From positions 1 to 64,000 of the IMG/VR virus record IMGVR_UViG_3300025154_000063: a stretch of DNA of 64,000 bases. One strand, given 5' to 3'. Source of the DNA: a virus. Positions within the stretch are counted from its first letter, which is position 1; every line of letters starts with the position of its first letter. The notes under the pieces were generated by a model. The model saw only the letters and a list, made by a program, of their open reading frames with translations. It did not search any database and had not been told where the DNA came from. A program made the position numbers and the translations under genes. This document shows, in pieces, positions 46,154-53,065 of this stretch.

Positions 46154-46468
46154 ATATTATTAAAGAGGTATCCGAAGCACGGGTAATACCCTCTTTGTCG
46201 TGGTCTTTTACACCACATGCTCGACTTTTCATTTAGAACCATTCCAACGCTGGTAAACTGCTGGCTGACTAGAGGTTAGGTGAATTGCGTGTCATGCTCA
46301 CACCTGTCGTACCTTATTGGACTCCATACAATAAAGTAGTTGCCTTTGTGTCCTTACAGTTTTTAGAGACTACCCTTTTCTGACACTCACCCTTTCGGGA
46401 AGTTGGATGATTCTTAGAACCCATTAGTAGTGGATTCTACGAACAGAGCTGTGCCTAGTGAACAAGGC
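46154..46468 (-). other. 315-base gene-free structured gap in the tRNA array
   Basis: No tRNA or CDS is convincing here. Inverted repeats are present: AAAGAGG...CCTCTTT near 46162-46196, AGAATCC...GGGTTCT near 46413-46435 and GTGGT-7 bases-ACCAC near 46199-46215. It could hold decayed or permuted tRNAs or another RNA. Confidence 0.4.
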
Positions 46469-46554
46469 GGAGCAGGAGAGAGTCGAACTCCCAATGCCTT
46501 TAACAGCGAATTCGTTTTCAAGACGGGTTTCGTCACCATTCGATTTGCTGCTCC
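46469..46554 (-). tRNA. tRNA-Ser(TGA)
   Basis: Acceptor GGAGCAG/CTGCTCC is perfect; anticodon loop CTTGAAA; long class II variable arm; T arm GGGAG-TTCGACT-CTCTC. Confidence 0.9.
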
Positions 46555-46685
46555 GTATTTATATCCTGAGACTCCCGCTTCTCCACTCAGGTTTGCACCA
46601 TGCACAGGCTGTATCATCCGTGCTATTATAGCCATTGCTGTGATGCAGTTTTATTTTATATAGCGTCTATCTAAACTAATACAGA

Positions 46686-46771
46686 GGAGAAGAAAGGATT
46701 TGAACCTTCGGGGGATTTCTCCCCTCCCGCTTTCTAGGCGGGTGCATTAAGCCAGACTCTGCCACCTCTCC
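46686..46771 (-). tRNA. tRNA-Ser(AGA)
   Basis: Acceptor GGAGAGG/CTTCTCC, anticodon arm CCCGC-CTAGAAA-GCGGG, long variable arm, T arm GAAGG-TTCAAAT-CCTTT. A34 would need deamination. Confidence 0.9.
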
Positions 46772-46923
46772 GAATTACCAAATGGCCTTGCGGGAGTCAA
46801 ACCCGCCTTCCGATTAGCCGCATTATCGTTGTACTAGTAAGCGTGCACACTCGCTAGCCTTACGAAGTCAGCAGGGTCTCAGTGTGCTTCGTACACTAAA
46901 CGCCCATGTGAAACTTACAGGCT
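46772..46923 (-). pseudogene. tRNA fragments between two Ser tRNAs
   Basis: A perfect T arm (GCGGG-TTTGACT-CCCGC) with a 3' acceptor strand AAGGCC lies near 46782-46807, but no matching complete 5' half is adjacent. Upstream, GGGCGTT-TA plus a GTGT/ACAC hairpin, and CGCTTAC-TA plus a D-like arm, look like 5' fragments. I cannot assemble one tRNA; it may contain an insertion or be decayed. Confidence 0.45.
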
Positions 46924-47005
46924 GAGAATAAGGGAATTGAACCCCTGCGTCCTTGCGGGCGACTACGGTTTAGCAAACCGTTGCATTACCTCTCTGCCAA
47001 TTCTC
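46924..47005 (-). tRNA. tRNA-Ser(GCT)
   Basis: Acceptor GAGAATT/TATTCTC (one mismatch), anticodon arm ACGGT-TTGCTAA-ACCGT, long class II variable arm and a T loop TTCAATT. Confidence 0.9.
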
Positions 47006-47066
47006 AAAGCTGGGTGGAGGGAGTCCCACCCTCTGCTGCCGTGTTACAAGACACCACCCATAAGGT
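47006..47066 (-). pseudogene. Mini tRNA-like remnant without D arm
   Basis: TGGGTGG and CCACCCA can form a 7-bp acceptor. Between them are a small hairpin with a TGT-containing loop (GTGT-CTTGTA-ACAC) and an AGGG-TGGGACT-CCCT T-like arm. It is about 50 bases long, too short for a normal tRNA. Confidence 0.4.
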
Positions 47067-47139
47067 GCTTAACCTCTGATTCGAACAGAGAACCTTCCGT
47101 GTATCAGACGGGTGCGCTGACCAATTGCGCCAGTCAAGC
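47067..47139 (-). tRNA. tRNA-Ile(GAT)
   Basis: Acceptor GCTTGAC/GTTAAGC, D stem GCGC/GCGC, anticodon loop CTGATAC, T arm CTCTG-TTCGAAT-CAGAG. A fully regular tRNA. Confidence 0.94.
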
Positions 47140-47154
47140 ATTTTTATTACAAGT

Positions 47155-47226
47155 GCCCATAGAAGGACTCGCACCCTCAACCCTCTGTGTGTAGGACAGA
47201 CGCTCTAACTGTTGAGCTATATAGGC
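47155..47226 (-). tRNA. tRNA-Val(TAC)
   Basis: Acceptor GCCTATA/TATGGGC, D stem GCTC/GAGC, anticodon arm TCTGT-CCTACAC-ACAGA with C33 instead of T33, T arm GAGGG-TGCGAGT-CCTTC with G55. Confidence 0.87.
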
Positions 47227-47232
47227 ATAATA

Positions 47233-47313
47233 CTCAGTTCCTGACCTATTAGATGAAGACCCATTTGTGCTGTTCCTGCACGAGCCTACGGGAGTCGAAC
47301 CCGCATTACTGAG
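47233..47313 (-). tRNA. Candidate circularly permuted tRNA, element 2
   Basis: Read leftward: anticodon-stem 3' strand CTCAG; variable TAAT; T arm GCGGG-TTCGACT-CCCGT with a consensus T loop; acceptor 3' strand AGGCTCG; 18-base linker; acceptor 5' strand GGGTCTT; CA (8-9); D arm TCT-AATAGGTCA-GGA; base 26; anticodon-stem 5' strand CTGAG. CTGAG pairs perfectly with CTCAG at the outer ends. The acceptor pairs at 5 of 7 positions including G-U. The D arm resembles that of permuted element 1. It fits exactly between tRNA-Thr(GGT) and tRNA-Val. Confidence 0.6.
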
Positions 47314-47316
47314 GTG

Positions 47317-47390
47317 AGCCAAAGGTGGGAGTCGAACCCACAGCTGCTTACTTACCAAGTAAGAATTCTACCACATGAATTTCTTCGGCT
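47317..47390 (-). tRNA. tRNA-Thr(GGT)
   Basis: Acceptor AGCCGAA/TTTGGCT, D stem AATT/AATT type, anticodon arm CTTAC-TTGGTAA-GTAAG, T arm GTGGG-TTCGACT-CCCAC. Regular; permuted element 2 starts 3 bases after it. Confidence 0.93.
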
Positions 47391-47401
47391 TATTATAAGG
47401 T

Positions 47402-47472
47402 CAGGTAGGTGGGACGTGCGCCCACTTTCTCCGGTTCACAGCCGGCCACATTACTACTTATGCTACTACCAT
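47402..47472 (-). tRNA. tRNA-His(GTG)
   Basis: The first tRNA behind the array promoter. Acceptor core GGTAG/CTACC, anticodon loop CTGTGAA on a CCGG/CCGG stem, T arm GTGGG-CGCACGT-CCCAC. The 5' end is approximate because the outer acceptor pairs are weak. Confidence 0.82.
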
Positions 47473-47510
47473 GATGGGGTACAAACTTGTACTGAATTAA
47501 CTATACATTA

Positions 47511-47539
47511 ATTATACACTATTATAAAGCTTTTGTCAA
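47511..47539 (-). promoter_or_regulatory. Main tRNA-array promoter TTGACA-17-TATAAT
   Basis: A perfect consensus promoter pointing into tRNA-His and the rest of the array. It has the common TAATGTA extension. Confidence 0.9.
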
Positions 47540-47658
47540 GTACCAATTTTACAGGATTAAATCGGCGACTACTACAATCATTTTGTTTATATTATTGTAA
47601 TGGCTCACAGAAATTAATCCATGAGCCACTAATAATATATTGGTTAATTAAATATCTG

Positions 47659-48555
47659 TTAACCTTTAAGGATAAGTGGGCCGTCAGCCGGCTTCTGATG
47701 AAGTGCTTTCAGCACAATCTCCCTATTATTAATATCCCTATTCTCCACAGACATTTCTTCAATACGGGCTCTTACGTTTGACCAACCATACGTGCGCTCA
47801 CGAAAGAAATATATGTCTTCCGCCTTGTTACAAATAGCCGACAGTAATGGCTTAGTGTTATAACTAGCACAGTGCTCGAACGGCGACATGTGATTATCTT
47901 TCTTAAGACGCTTAGTTAAAGCAACTGCCTTCTCTTTATCGTTCCCTTCGCTACCAAGTGACAAGCGAGCTATGCGACCCACGGCAACGAAGTAGTCTTC
48001 TCCGTCCTCTGCCAGCGGGTAGTGATTAAAGTTAACATCCCATTTGATTCCTTTTATCTGCTCCCGCATCATATGTGCCACCCTCTGCATGGCTGTGTCG
48101 GCTTGCAGCGAGTCTCGAAGCATGAGCATCTTGCGCCAAGCATCCTCAGTACCAGTAAGCATTCCACGCATCATCTTAAATGTCGGTAAAACCCTATTGG
48201 CTTGTTCCCTACTTACTCCCAGAGCGGTAAGCTGCTCGACGGCTTTTACAGCGTGTGCCCATGCTGTCTCCCATATCTGCATAGCAATGGAAGAGTCATC
48301 AAGATTAAGCAAGTGTGAAACCCCCTCTTTATCTTTGTTCGTCCAGAATACTTGGGGGTTATAGTGCCCCATGGCAACATGCTTATTTGCACTCTGGTAA
48401 CGGCTTGATGAGGCATTCCTAGCAAACCTCTTATGTGTTAATAGCTCCATCCAGATGTACGCAGGTACATCAAGTACCATGGAGATTAAACCATTGGGAG
48501 CATTCTCAAACCCTCTGGTTGCTTTTACTACTGTTGCACTTATGTTCTCACTCAT
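47659..48555 (-). CDS. thyX: Flavin-dependent thymidylate synthase (ThyX-like)
   Basis: The 298-residue protein has the ThyX signature region as THKRFARNASSSRYQ (about 37-51), and SPFEHCASY and YFFRERTYGWSNVR further on. ThyX makes dTMP from dUMP using FAD and methylene-tetrahydrofolate. The signature is the phage-type variant: the usual RHR...S is HKR...A, while N, S and R of the core are kept. It is longer than cellular ThyX. It fits the nearby nucleotide-metabolism genes. Confidence 0.85.
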   Translation of the reverse strand: MSENISATVVKATRGFENAPNGLISMVLDVPAYIWMELLTHKRFARNASSSRYQSANKHVAMGHYNPQVFWTNKDKEGVSHLLNLDDSSIAMQIWETAWAHAVKAVEQLTALGVSREQANRVLPTFKMMRGMLTGTEDAWRKMLMLRDSLQADTAMQRVAHMMREQIKGIKWDVNFNHYPLAEDGEDYFVAVGRIARLSLGSEGNDKEKAVALTKRLKKDNHMSPFEHCASYNTKPLLSAICNKAEDIYFFRERTYGWSNVRARIEEMSVENRDINNREIVLKALHQKPADGPLILKG

Positions 48556-48806
48556 TTTATTACCCTTTCAACTGCTTGTTTCCAATTTTCCACGGATATT
48601 GTAAAACCATGTCTCAGCCCGTAGAGTGATATAATTCTATCTGCCTCAACTATATTTAATTTTAACTTAAATATATCTGACTGTAAACATCTGGTGCAAA
48701 CCCCATCTACCAAGACATCCCCCCATTCAGCATGTCCGCACTGTACACAGTCTTCTGGAACACAGGGCTCTAGTGCACTATAGCTACCAACTCTTTTAAT
48801 GCTCAC
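48552..48806 (-). CDS. Zinc-ribbon protein, 84 residues
   Basis: It starts with GTG at 48806 behind GGAGGGATAACT. It has CVQCGH and CTRC (about 22-42), a zinc ribbon, and a C-terminal helix. It overlaps the ThyX start by 4 bases. Confidence 0.55.
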   Translation of the reverse strand: MSIKRVGSYSALEPCVPEDCVQCGHAEWGDVLVDGVCTRCLQSDIFKLKLNIVEADRIISLYGLRHGFTISVENWKQAVERVIK

Positions 48807-48808
48807 AG

Positions 48809-49306
48809 TTATCCCTCCCCAAACTTTTCCAGCCACTCACGGCTGTCTTTTCTCAAAGGCTCACTTGTCTCATCCGAACCATTTACAGTGCTAATTATAT
48901 CCTCTGCACCACTTCTAGCAGAACGTAAGTTACAATAAACATCTACAGCATCTTTCACAGCCTTATCTAAACCATGCTCTGCTTCATAGTGCCCACCATC
49001 ACGGTGTACATATGCTAGTAGTATGGATAGCCTATCATGCAGTCTACTATTTTCTGCTTTCAATTCAGCAATTACAACAGCTGTAGCATAGTCATTAACC
49101 CACTTATCATAGGCATCTTCACCGGAAATATTAGTAAGTATTGTTGCTTTATCTCGGTTAAGGTCGTAGAGAAGCCCTTCGGTAGGCTGCCTGATAATAT
49201 CTTTAACAGGCATTCCCATAAGACCTTCCATTCCCTGAAACACTACGTTGCCCTTTTTTTCTTCTTCCAAAACAATTTTCTTAAATTCTTCTGCTCTATT
49301 ACTCAT
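48809..49306 (-). CDS. Hypothetical helical protein, 165 residues
   Basis: Not recognised. It is charged and helical (AEEFKKIVLEEEKKG, VVIAELKAENSRLHDRLSIL) with coiled-coil tendency. CAGGAGACAGC precedes the ATG. No catalytic motif. Confidence 0.6.
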   Translation of the reverse strand: MSNRAEEFKKIVLEEEKKGNVVFQGMEGLMGMPVKDIIRQPTEGLLYDLNRDKATILTNISGEDAYDKWVNDYATAVVIAELKAENSRLHDRLSILLAYVHRDGGHYEAEHGLDKAVKDAVDVYCNLRSARSGAEDIISTVNGSDETSEPLRKDSREWLEKFGEG

Positions 49307-49408
49307 GCTGTCTCCTGTTAACTGCCAGCGTGGTTACTTGTTATCTGTTGGCTGGCACGTCGGCTTGTTTGCGTGGTTGCTTGTGCCCTGTGGGTGCTGA
49401 GGTGGTGA

Positions 49409-49639
49409 TTAGACTAGATTTCCCGGCCCATTTAGGAAGTCTAATAAATTCGTGATAGCCGCTTGAGCAGCTGTGTTGTCCCCTTTAGCCCTAGCCTCAC
49501 GTATTTTTCTTGCCATAAATACAGCAATACGATAACGAATAGAAACAGATTTAACTTTAAGAATATACAATAAAAGTGCCTCAAATAACTTATTGTATAA
49601 CCATAAAAATGGGGCTTTAATTCTATCTAACAGATTCAT
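49409..49639 (-). CDS. Hypothetical basic helical protein, 76 residues
   Basis: Not recognised. A hydrophobic helix near the N terminus (FLWLYNKLFEALLLYILKV) is followed by basic residues (RKIREARAKG). Possibly membrane-associated. It overlaps the upstream gene by 17 bases. Confidence 0.5.
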   Translation of the reverse strand: MNLLDRIKAPFLWLYNKLFEALLLYILKVKSVSIRYRIAVFMARKIREARAKGDNTAAQAAITNLLDFLNGPGNLV

Positions 49640-49910
49640 TTTTTAACTCCTCATCTATAGTATTAAGTAACTTTCCTAACTCACACACTGGGGTGTGACC
49701 AATCCTTGCAGAGTCCTTATATTTCCTACCCCTATCTCCACCACACACGGCGCACATAAATGTTATGGGTGGGACAACTACTACAGGCCACTCCATCTTA
49801 TTATGTGCAAGCAAGTCCCGCAGTTGTCTAAGTAATTTATGACTACTGGACGGGACTGGCTTATGGATAATCTGCAGGGCTTCTTTAAACCAAGCAGGCT
49901 GTGTTATCAT
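49623..49910 (-). CDS. Small zinc-knuckle protein, 95 residues
   Basis: The protein has MCAVCGGDRGRKYKDSARIGHTPVC, a CxxC...HxxxC site, near 52-76. The rest is helical. It overlaps the RNA-ligase start by 4 bases (ATGA), so it may be co-translated with the ligase. Confidence 0.55.
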   Translation of the reverse strand: MITQPAWFKEALQIIHKPVPSSSHKLLRQLRDLLAHNKMEWPVVVVPPITFMCAVCGGDRGRKYKDSARIGHTPVCELGKLLNTIDEELKNESVR

Positions 49911-50980
49911 TTAAACTCACTACCACCTTTTCTAGCAAGATAGGCAGCACTAACACTCTTTAAAACTTTGCGACCAACCTTCCAATGATTAGTCTCATCA
50001 AGAGAACGAATAACAATACCCTCTCTCATTTGTTTGTGGTCAAAGTATGATTGCCCTTCTGTTAGCATATCAACCGTGTGCTGGTTGAATACACCAATAT
50101 ACATTGTTGGCACAGTTGGAATGTTGTGTTTTAGTGAAAATTCCACAACCTTTTCCCAAGGTAGGTAAACACCATTTTCTTTAATATCAAAGATAGCTAC
50201 CTTGATGTCACTAAGACCATACTCTAGGTCTTGAATTCCTTTCCCGTAAACCTCTCCATAGACAATAACACCATTAGGGATTATTTCTTTGAAGTTATAT
50301 TTATCTACTATCTTAGCATAAACATCCATTTCATAGTAGTTTCTTCCCCTGCCTGCCAACTGTACGTTGTGTGAACCATAACAAAACTCATATTTCTTAC
50401 CAAAGAGTAACTTAATTCTAGCAAGAACACGATACCACCAAGGCTGACCAGCATCAATTTCTATTGGCAACCAACCAGCACACCAGTTTGAACCATGGAT
50501 TTTTTCTGTTATTACAACGTGGTCATCTTCTGTAAATACATCAGGAAAATTTTTAATATTTTCCATTTCGAAGTACTTAGAAAAGTGAGGATTCATACGT
50601 TTTCTAGTAGCTCTAGGAGCACCTTGTATAGTACGTTCCGGCTGCACATACTTAGTAATTCCCATTACCTCAGCAACATCATCACCCTCTTTGTATTTTC
50701 CTTTTGGCACAGGCAATACTAGCCCTTGTGACAAGTATCCACGTAGACGAACAGTACCGGTTCTCTTATTACCTTTAAGATAAGTTAATTCGTGCTCATC
50801 TATTAGACTATCTGGGAGAACACAATCAGGTGGAATGAATACAACCAAGTCATCAACTTTGTAGCTATCTTTTTGGATGATACAATTCCAACCCTTTATA
50901 ACAGCAATATCCAATCTATCAGCATTTGGATGTGGCTGTACATCTTTTACTTTACAAACTTCAACAATTAAACTTGACAT
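49907..50980 (-). CDS. DraRnl/Rnl5-type RNA ligase
   Basis: The 357-residue protein has an N-terminal OB-like domain (about 1-110: NADRLDIAVIKGW, VVFIPPDCVLP). The ligase core follows: motif I EKIHGSN (lysine nucleophile near 160), AGRGRNYYEM, GEVYGKGIQ, motif IV REGIVIRS (near 320) and motif V HWKVGRKVLK. This is the layout of Deinococcus DraRnl-like ligases, which seal nicked RNA with an OB domain upstream. Its position 2.5 kb from the tRNA array suggests tRNA repair or processing together with RtcB. Confidence 0.85.
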   Translation of the reverse strand: MSSLIVEVCKVKDVQPHPNADRLDIAVIKGWNCIIQKDSYKVDDLVVFIPPDCVLPDSLIDEHELTYLKGNKRTGTVRLRGYLSQGLVLPVPKGKYKEGDDVAEVMGITKYVQPERTIQGAPRATRKRMNPHFSKYFEMENIKNFPDVFTEDDHVVITEKIHGSNWCAGWLPIEIDAGQPWWYRVLARIKLLFGKKYEFCYGSHNVQLAGRGRNYYEMDVYAKIVDKYNFKEIIPNGVIVYGEVYGKGIQDLEYGLSDIKVAIFDIKENGVYLPWEKVVEFSLKHNIPTVPTMYIGVFNQHTVDMLTEGQSYFDHKQMREGIVIRSLDETNHWKVGRKVLKSVSAAYLARKGGSEFK

Positions 50981-51082
50981 AATTCTCTCCTATATTAAAC
51001 ACACGGTTTTCTCTTGTTCCAAGTCAGCAGCCTCTGCTCCACCCAACCGAGAAGTCCTGCTCTGCAGAGTAGCACTAAACTA

Positions 51083-51289
51083 TTACAGCTTAGTAACTTC
51101 TAGTTTAATGTGGTAAGACAGTTCATTAAACCCTGTTGTTGAATTAATAACAACAGTGCTGCCTTTAGACAAATGTTGATTTGAAAAAACCTGTTCCAAC
51201 AAGTCCACACATTTTCCGGTTATAGTTTCCCTAACTGCAAGAAAGTCTTTTAAAGCACCCATATCTTTAATAATAAATTTTGTTCCCAT
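51083..51289 (-). CDS. Hypothetical protein, 68 residues
   Basis: Not recognised. The ATG at 51289 follows GAGGAGTGAGC. Mixed alpha/beta pattern with a helical centre. It ends before a 100-base gap upstream of the RNA ligase. Confidence 0.5.
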   Translation of the reverse strand: MGTKFIIKDMGALKDFLAVRETITGKCVDLLEQVFSNQHLSKGSTVVINSTTGFNELSYHIKLEVTKL

Positions 51290-51291
51290 GC

Positions 51292-51873
51292 TCACTCCTC
51301 TAACATATTTGATTTTTTATCTAAAGAAAAACGGTGAAGGTTTTTATAAGAGATATTCAACGAGTCTTTTAAAAACTCTTTATTATTAATTGTGTCTATG
51401 TCACCTGCTTTCCACAACTTCACATGTGGGCTGGTTAGCCACTCATTTTTATTTATCCACCCACACAGCCACACATTACTAAGGTCAAGCACTGTTGATA
51501 AAAAAGCATAGTAATCAACCTTAAAGTCTGTCTGGTAGGAAAATACTGAGGCATCAAAATGTGGTTTAGGTGTTACACTACGAAGCTTACACTTGACATC
51601 TACAGTTACAATTTTTTCACCATTAAAAAGTGTCAGGTCATATAAACTGGTTTTTTTACCTGAGAAAGCTGCAGAGCTACCAAAGAATTTCTTAAACACA
51701 TGTTCGCCTAGTATTCCTGCCAACCTAACTTCTCTGGTAGTGTATACTGTATTTCTATTTAAGGTTAGCATACTACCAGCGCTTTCAAACTTTTCAACTA
51801 CCTCATCAATGTCTTCCTTAGTAGTCTTATATCTGATAAACCCATTTCCATCTACTGTGAATTGACTGTTCAA
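51292..51873 (-). CDS. PD-(D/E)XK nuclease-like protein
   Basis: The 193-residue protein has GILGEHVFKKFF, then SLYDLTLFNGEKIVTVDVKCKL, a D...DxK nuclease core (about 77-98). This loosely matches restriction-type or endonuclease-like phage proteins. The TTG start follows CAGGAGTAAATAA. The target is unknown. Confidence 0.6.
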   Translation of the reverse strand: MNSQFTVDGNGFIRYKTTKEDIDEVVEKFESAGSMLTLNRNTVYTTREVRLAGILGEHVFKKFFGSSAAFSGKKTSLYDLTLFNGEKIVTVDVKCKLRSVTPKPHFDASVFSYQTDFKVDYYAFLSTVLDLSNVWLCGWINKNEWLTSPHVKLWKAGDIDTINNKEFLKDSLNISYKNLHRFSLDKKSNMLEE

Positions 51874-51877
51874 TTAT

Positions 51878-52384
51878 TTACTCCTGAGATTGCAAACTCC
51901 TCATTCTTACTACAACATCATCATAGCTGAATGGGTAAAAATTATTTACATCCACACCAACATTCATACACTGACCATTTTTAATTACATAGTTATTGTG
52001 AATGTGCCCATACAAGTGCCAAGAACCTTTAAACTTACCATCCCAATCATATATAGGGTAATGACACATAATTATTTTCTGGTGGTTTACATTAAGCTTT
52101 GCATAACTTCCAAGTAGACTTTCTTCTGGCCACAGATTATGCTTATGGTCATGGTTTCCTCGGACAAACTTCTTCTTCCCCTTTAAAAGTTTAAGGTATG
52201 GAGTTGGGTCAACAAAACTAAAGTCTCCTAAAAAGAATACTGTGTCGTTGTCCTTAACAACAGAGTTAAACCTATCTATCATCTGGCTTTGCATTTCCTC
52301 CAGAGAAGCGAATGGTCTGTTACAAATATTTATTATATTTGCGTGGTCAAAGTGTTGGTCTGATGTAAACCACATATTACTCAT
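51878..52384 (-). CDS. Calcineurin-like metallophosphoesterase
   Basis: The 168-residue protein has FTSDQHFDHANII (about 6-18), FFLGDFSF, FVRGNHDHK, IIMCHYPI and LYGHIHNN, the full set of metallophosphoesterase motifs with Asp, His and Asn ligands. It may hydrolyse 2',3'-cyclic phosphates, nucleotides or signalling molecules. It lies near the RNA ligase, so an RNA-end role is possible but inferred. Confidence 0.85.
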   Translation of the reverse strand: MSNMWFTSDQHFDHANIINICNRPFASLEEMQSQMIDRFNSVVKDNDTVFFLGDFSFVDPTPYLKLLKGKKKFVRGNHDHKHNLWPEESLLGSYAKLNVNHQKIIMCHYPIYDWDGKFKGSWHLYGHIHNNYVIKNGQCMNVGVDVNNFYPFSYDDVVVRMRSLQSQE

Positions 52385-52385
52385 T

Positions 52386-52667
52386 TTATACCTTCTTTCT
52401 TGTAACCTCCACATAATGTTCTGAGGCTAATTTTGCTTTTTCAGTAAGCTTAACTACTAGTTTTAAGCCACCCTTTTCTTTGTTTGATGCTAGAACACCA
52501 GACTGTTTTATGCACAGGTCTACAAACTCACGAGCTTCACCAATAGCAGTACCTTTCTTAAAGTCAAAAGCAAGTAAGATGTCTGCTCTTTCCTCGTCTG
52601 TCTCAGTGACTTTTAACGAACGCAATAGCTTTCTGTATGCTTCTGTATACTTACTCATTCTTCCCAT
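52386..52667 (-). CDS. Hypothetical protein, 93 residues
   Basis: Not recognised. It is lysine-rich and helical (KYTEAYRKLLRSLKVTETDEE, LKLVVKLTEKAKLASEHY). CAGGAGAATATT precedes the ATG. It is the first gene after the promoter at 52695-52723. Confidence 0.55.
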   Translation of the reverse strand: MGRMSKYTEAYRKLLRSLKVTETDEERADILLAFDFKKGTAIGEAREFVDLCIKQSGVLASNKEKGGLKLVVKLTEKAKLASEHYVEVTRKKV

Positions 52668-52694
52668 AATATTCTCCTGTGATAATGTATATTA

Positions 52695-52723
52695 ATTATA
52701 TCATAGTTATTGTTTTATTGCAA
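52695..52723 (-). promoter_or_regulatory. Promoter TTGCAA-17-TATAAT (leftward)
   Basis: Good boxes with 17-base spacing. It drives the unit with the metallophosphoesterase, nuclease, RNA ligase and ThyX. Confidence 0.82.
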
Positions 52724-53065
52724 GTATCTCTTATGTATCTCCACACCCGCAAGACGAACACCATCAACATTTTTGCCATCCATACGAAACACGTGCCAAA
52801 ACCAGTCTTTAAAAGACCCGTAGTCATATAGAATTTTGTATCCAAACATATAGTTTGTGAGTAGCCACTCCCTTAGTATAAGTAAACGAGTTACCACCTT
52901 TGGTGAGTTTGGTTCATACCATGCCCAATTCCAACCACACACCTTACATACAAACATGCCGTTTGAATATTTCCATAAAAAGTGACCATACCACCAACAG
53001 ATTAGGACGTGTTTTACCACGTCCAACCTGCTTCGTCCCATAATTAAACCATTATTTTTTCTCAT
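52715..53065 (-). CDS. Hypothetical aromatic protein, 116 residues
   Basis: Not recognised. It is very Trp/Tyr-rich (CWWYGHFLWKYSNG, CGWNWAWYEP) with a CKVCG pair. The start is the ATG at 53065, overlapping the upstream stop; an ATG at 53041 is also possible. Confidence 0.5.
   Translation of the reverse strand: MRKNNGLIMGRSRLDVVKHVLICWWYGHFLWKYSNGMFVCKVCGWNWAWYEPNSPKVVTRLLILREWLLTNYMFGYKILYDYGSFKDWFWHVFRMDGKNVDGVRLAGVEIHKRYLQ

Noticed and set aside
46414-46663. Frames of 73-77 codons around tRNA-Ser(TGA)
   Set aside because: They cross a perfect tRNA on both strands and have no ribosome site.
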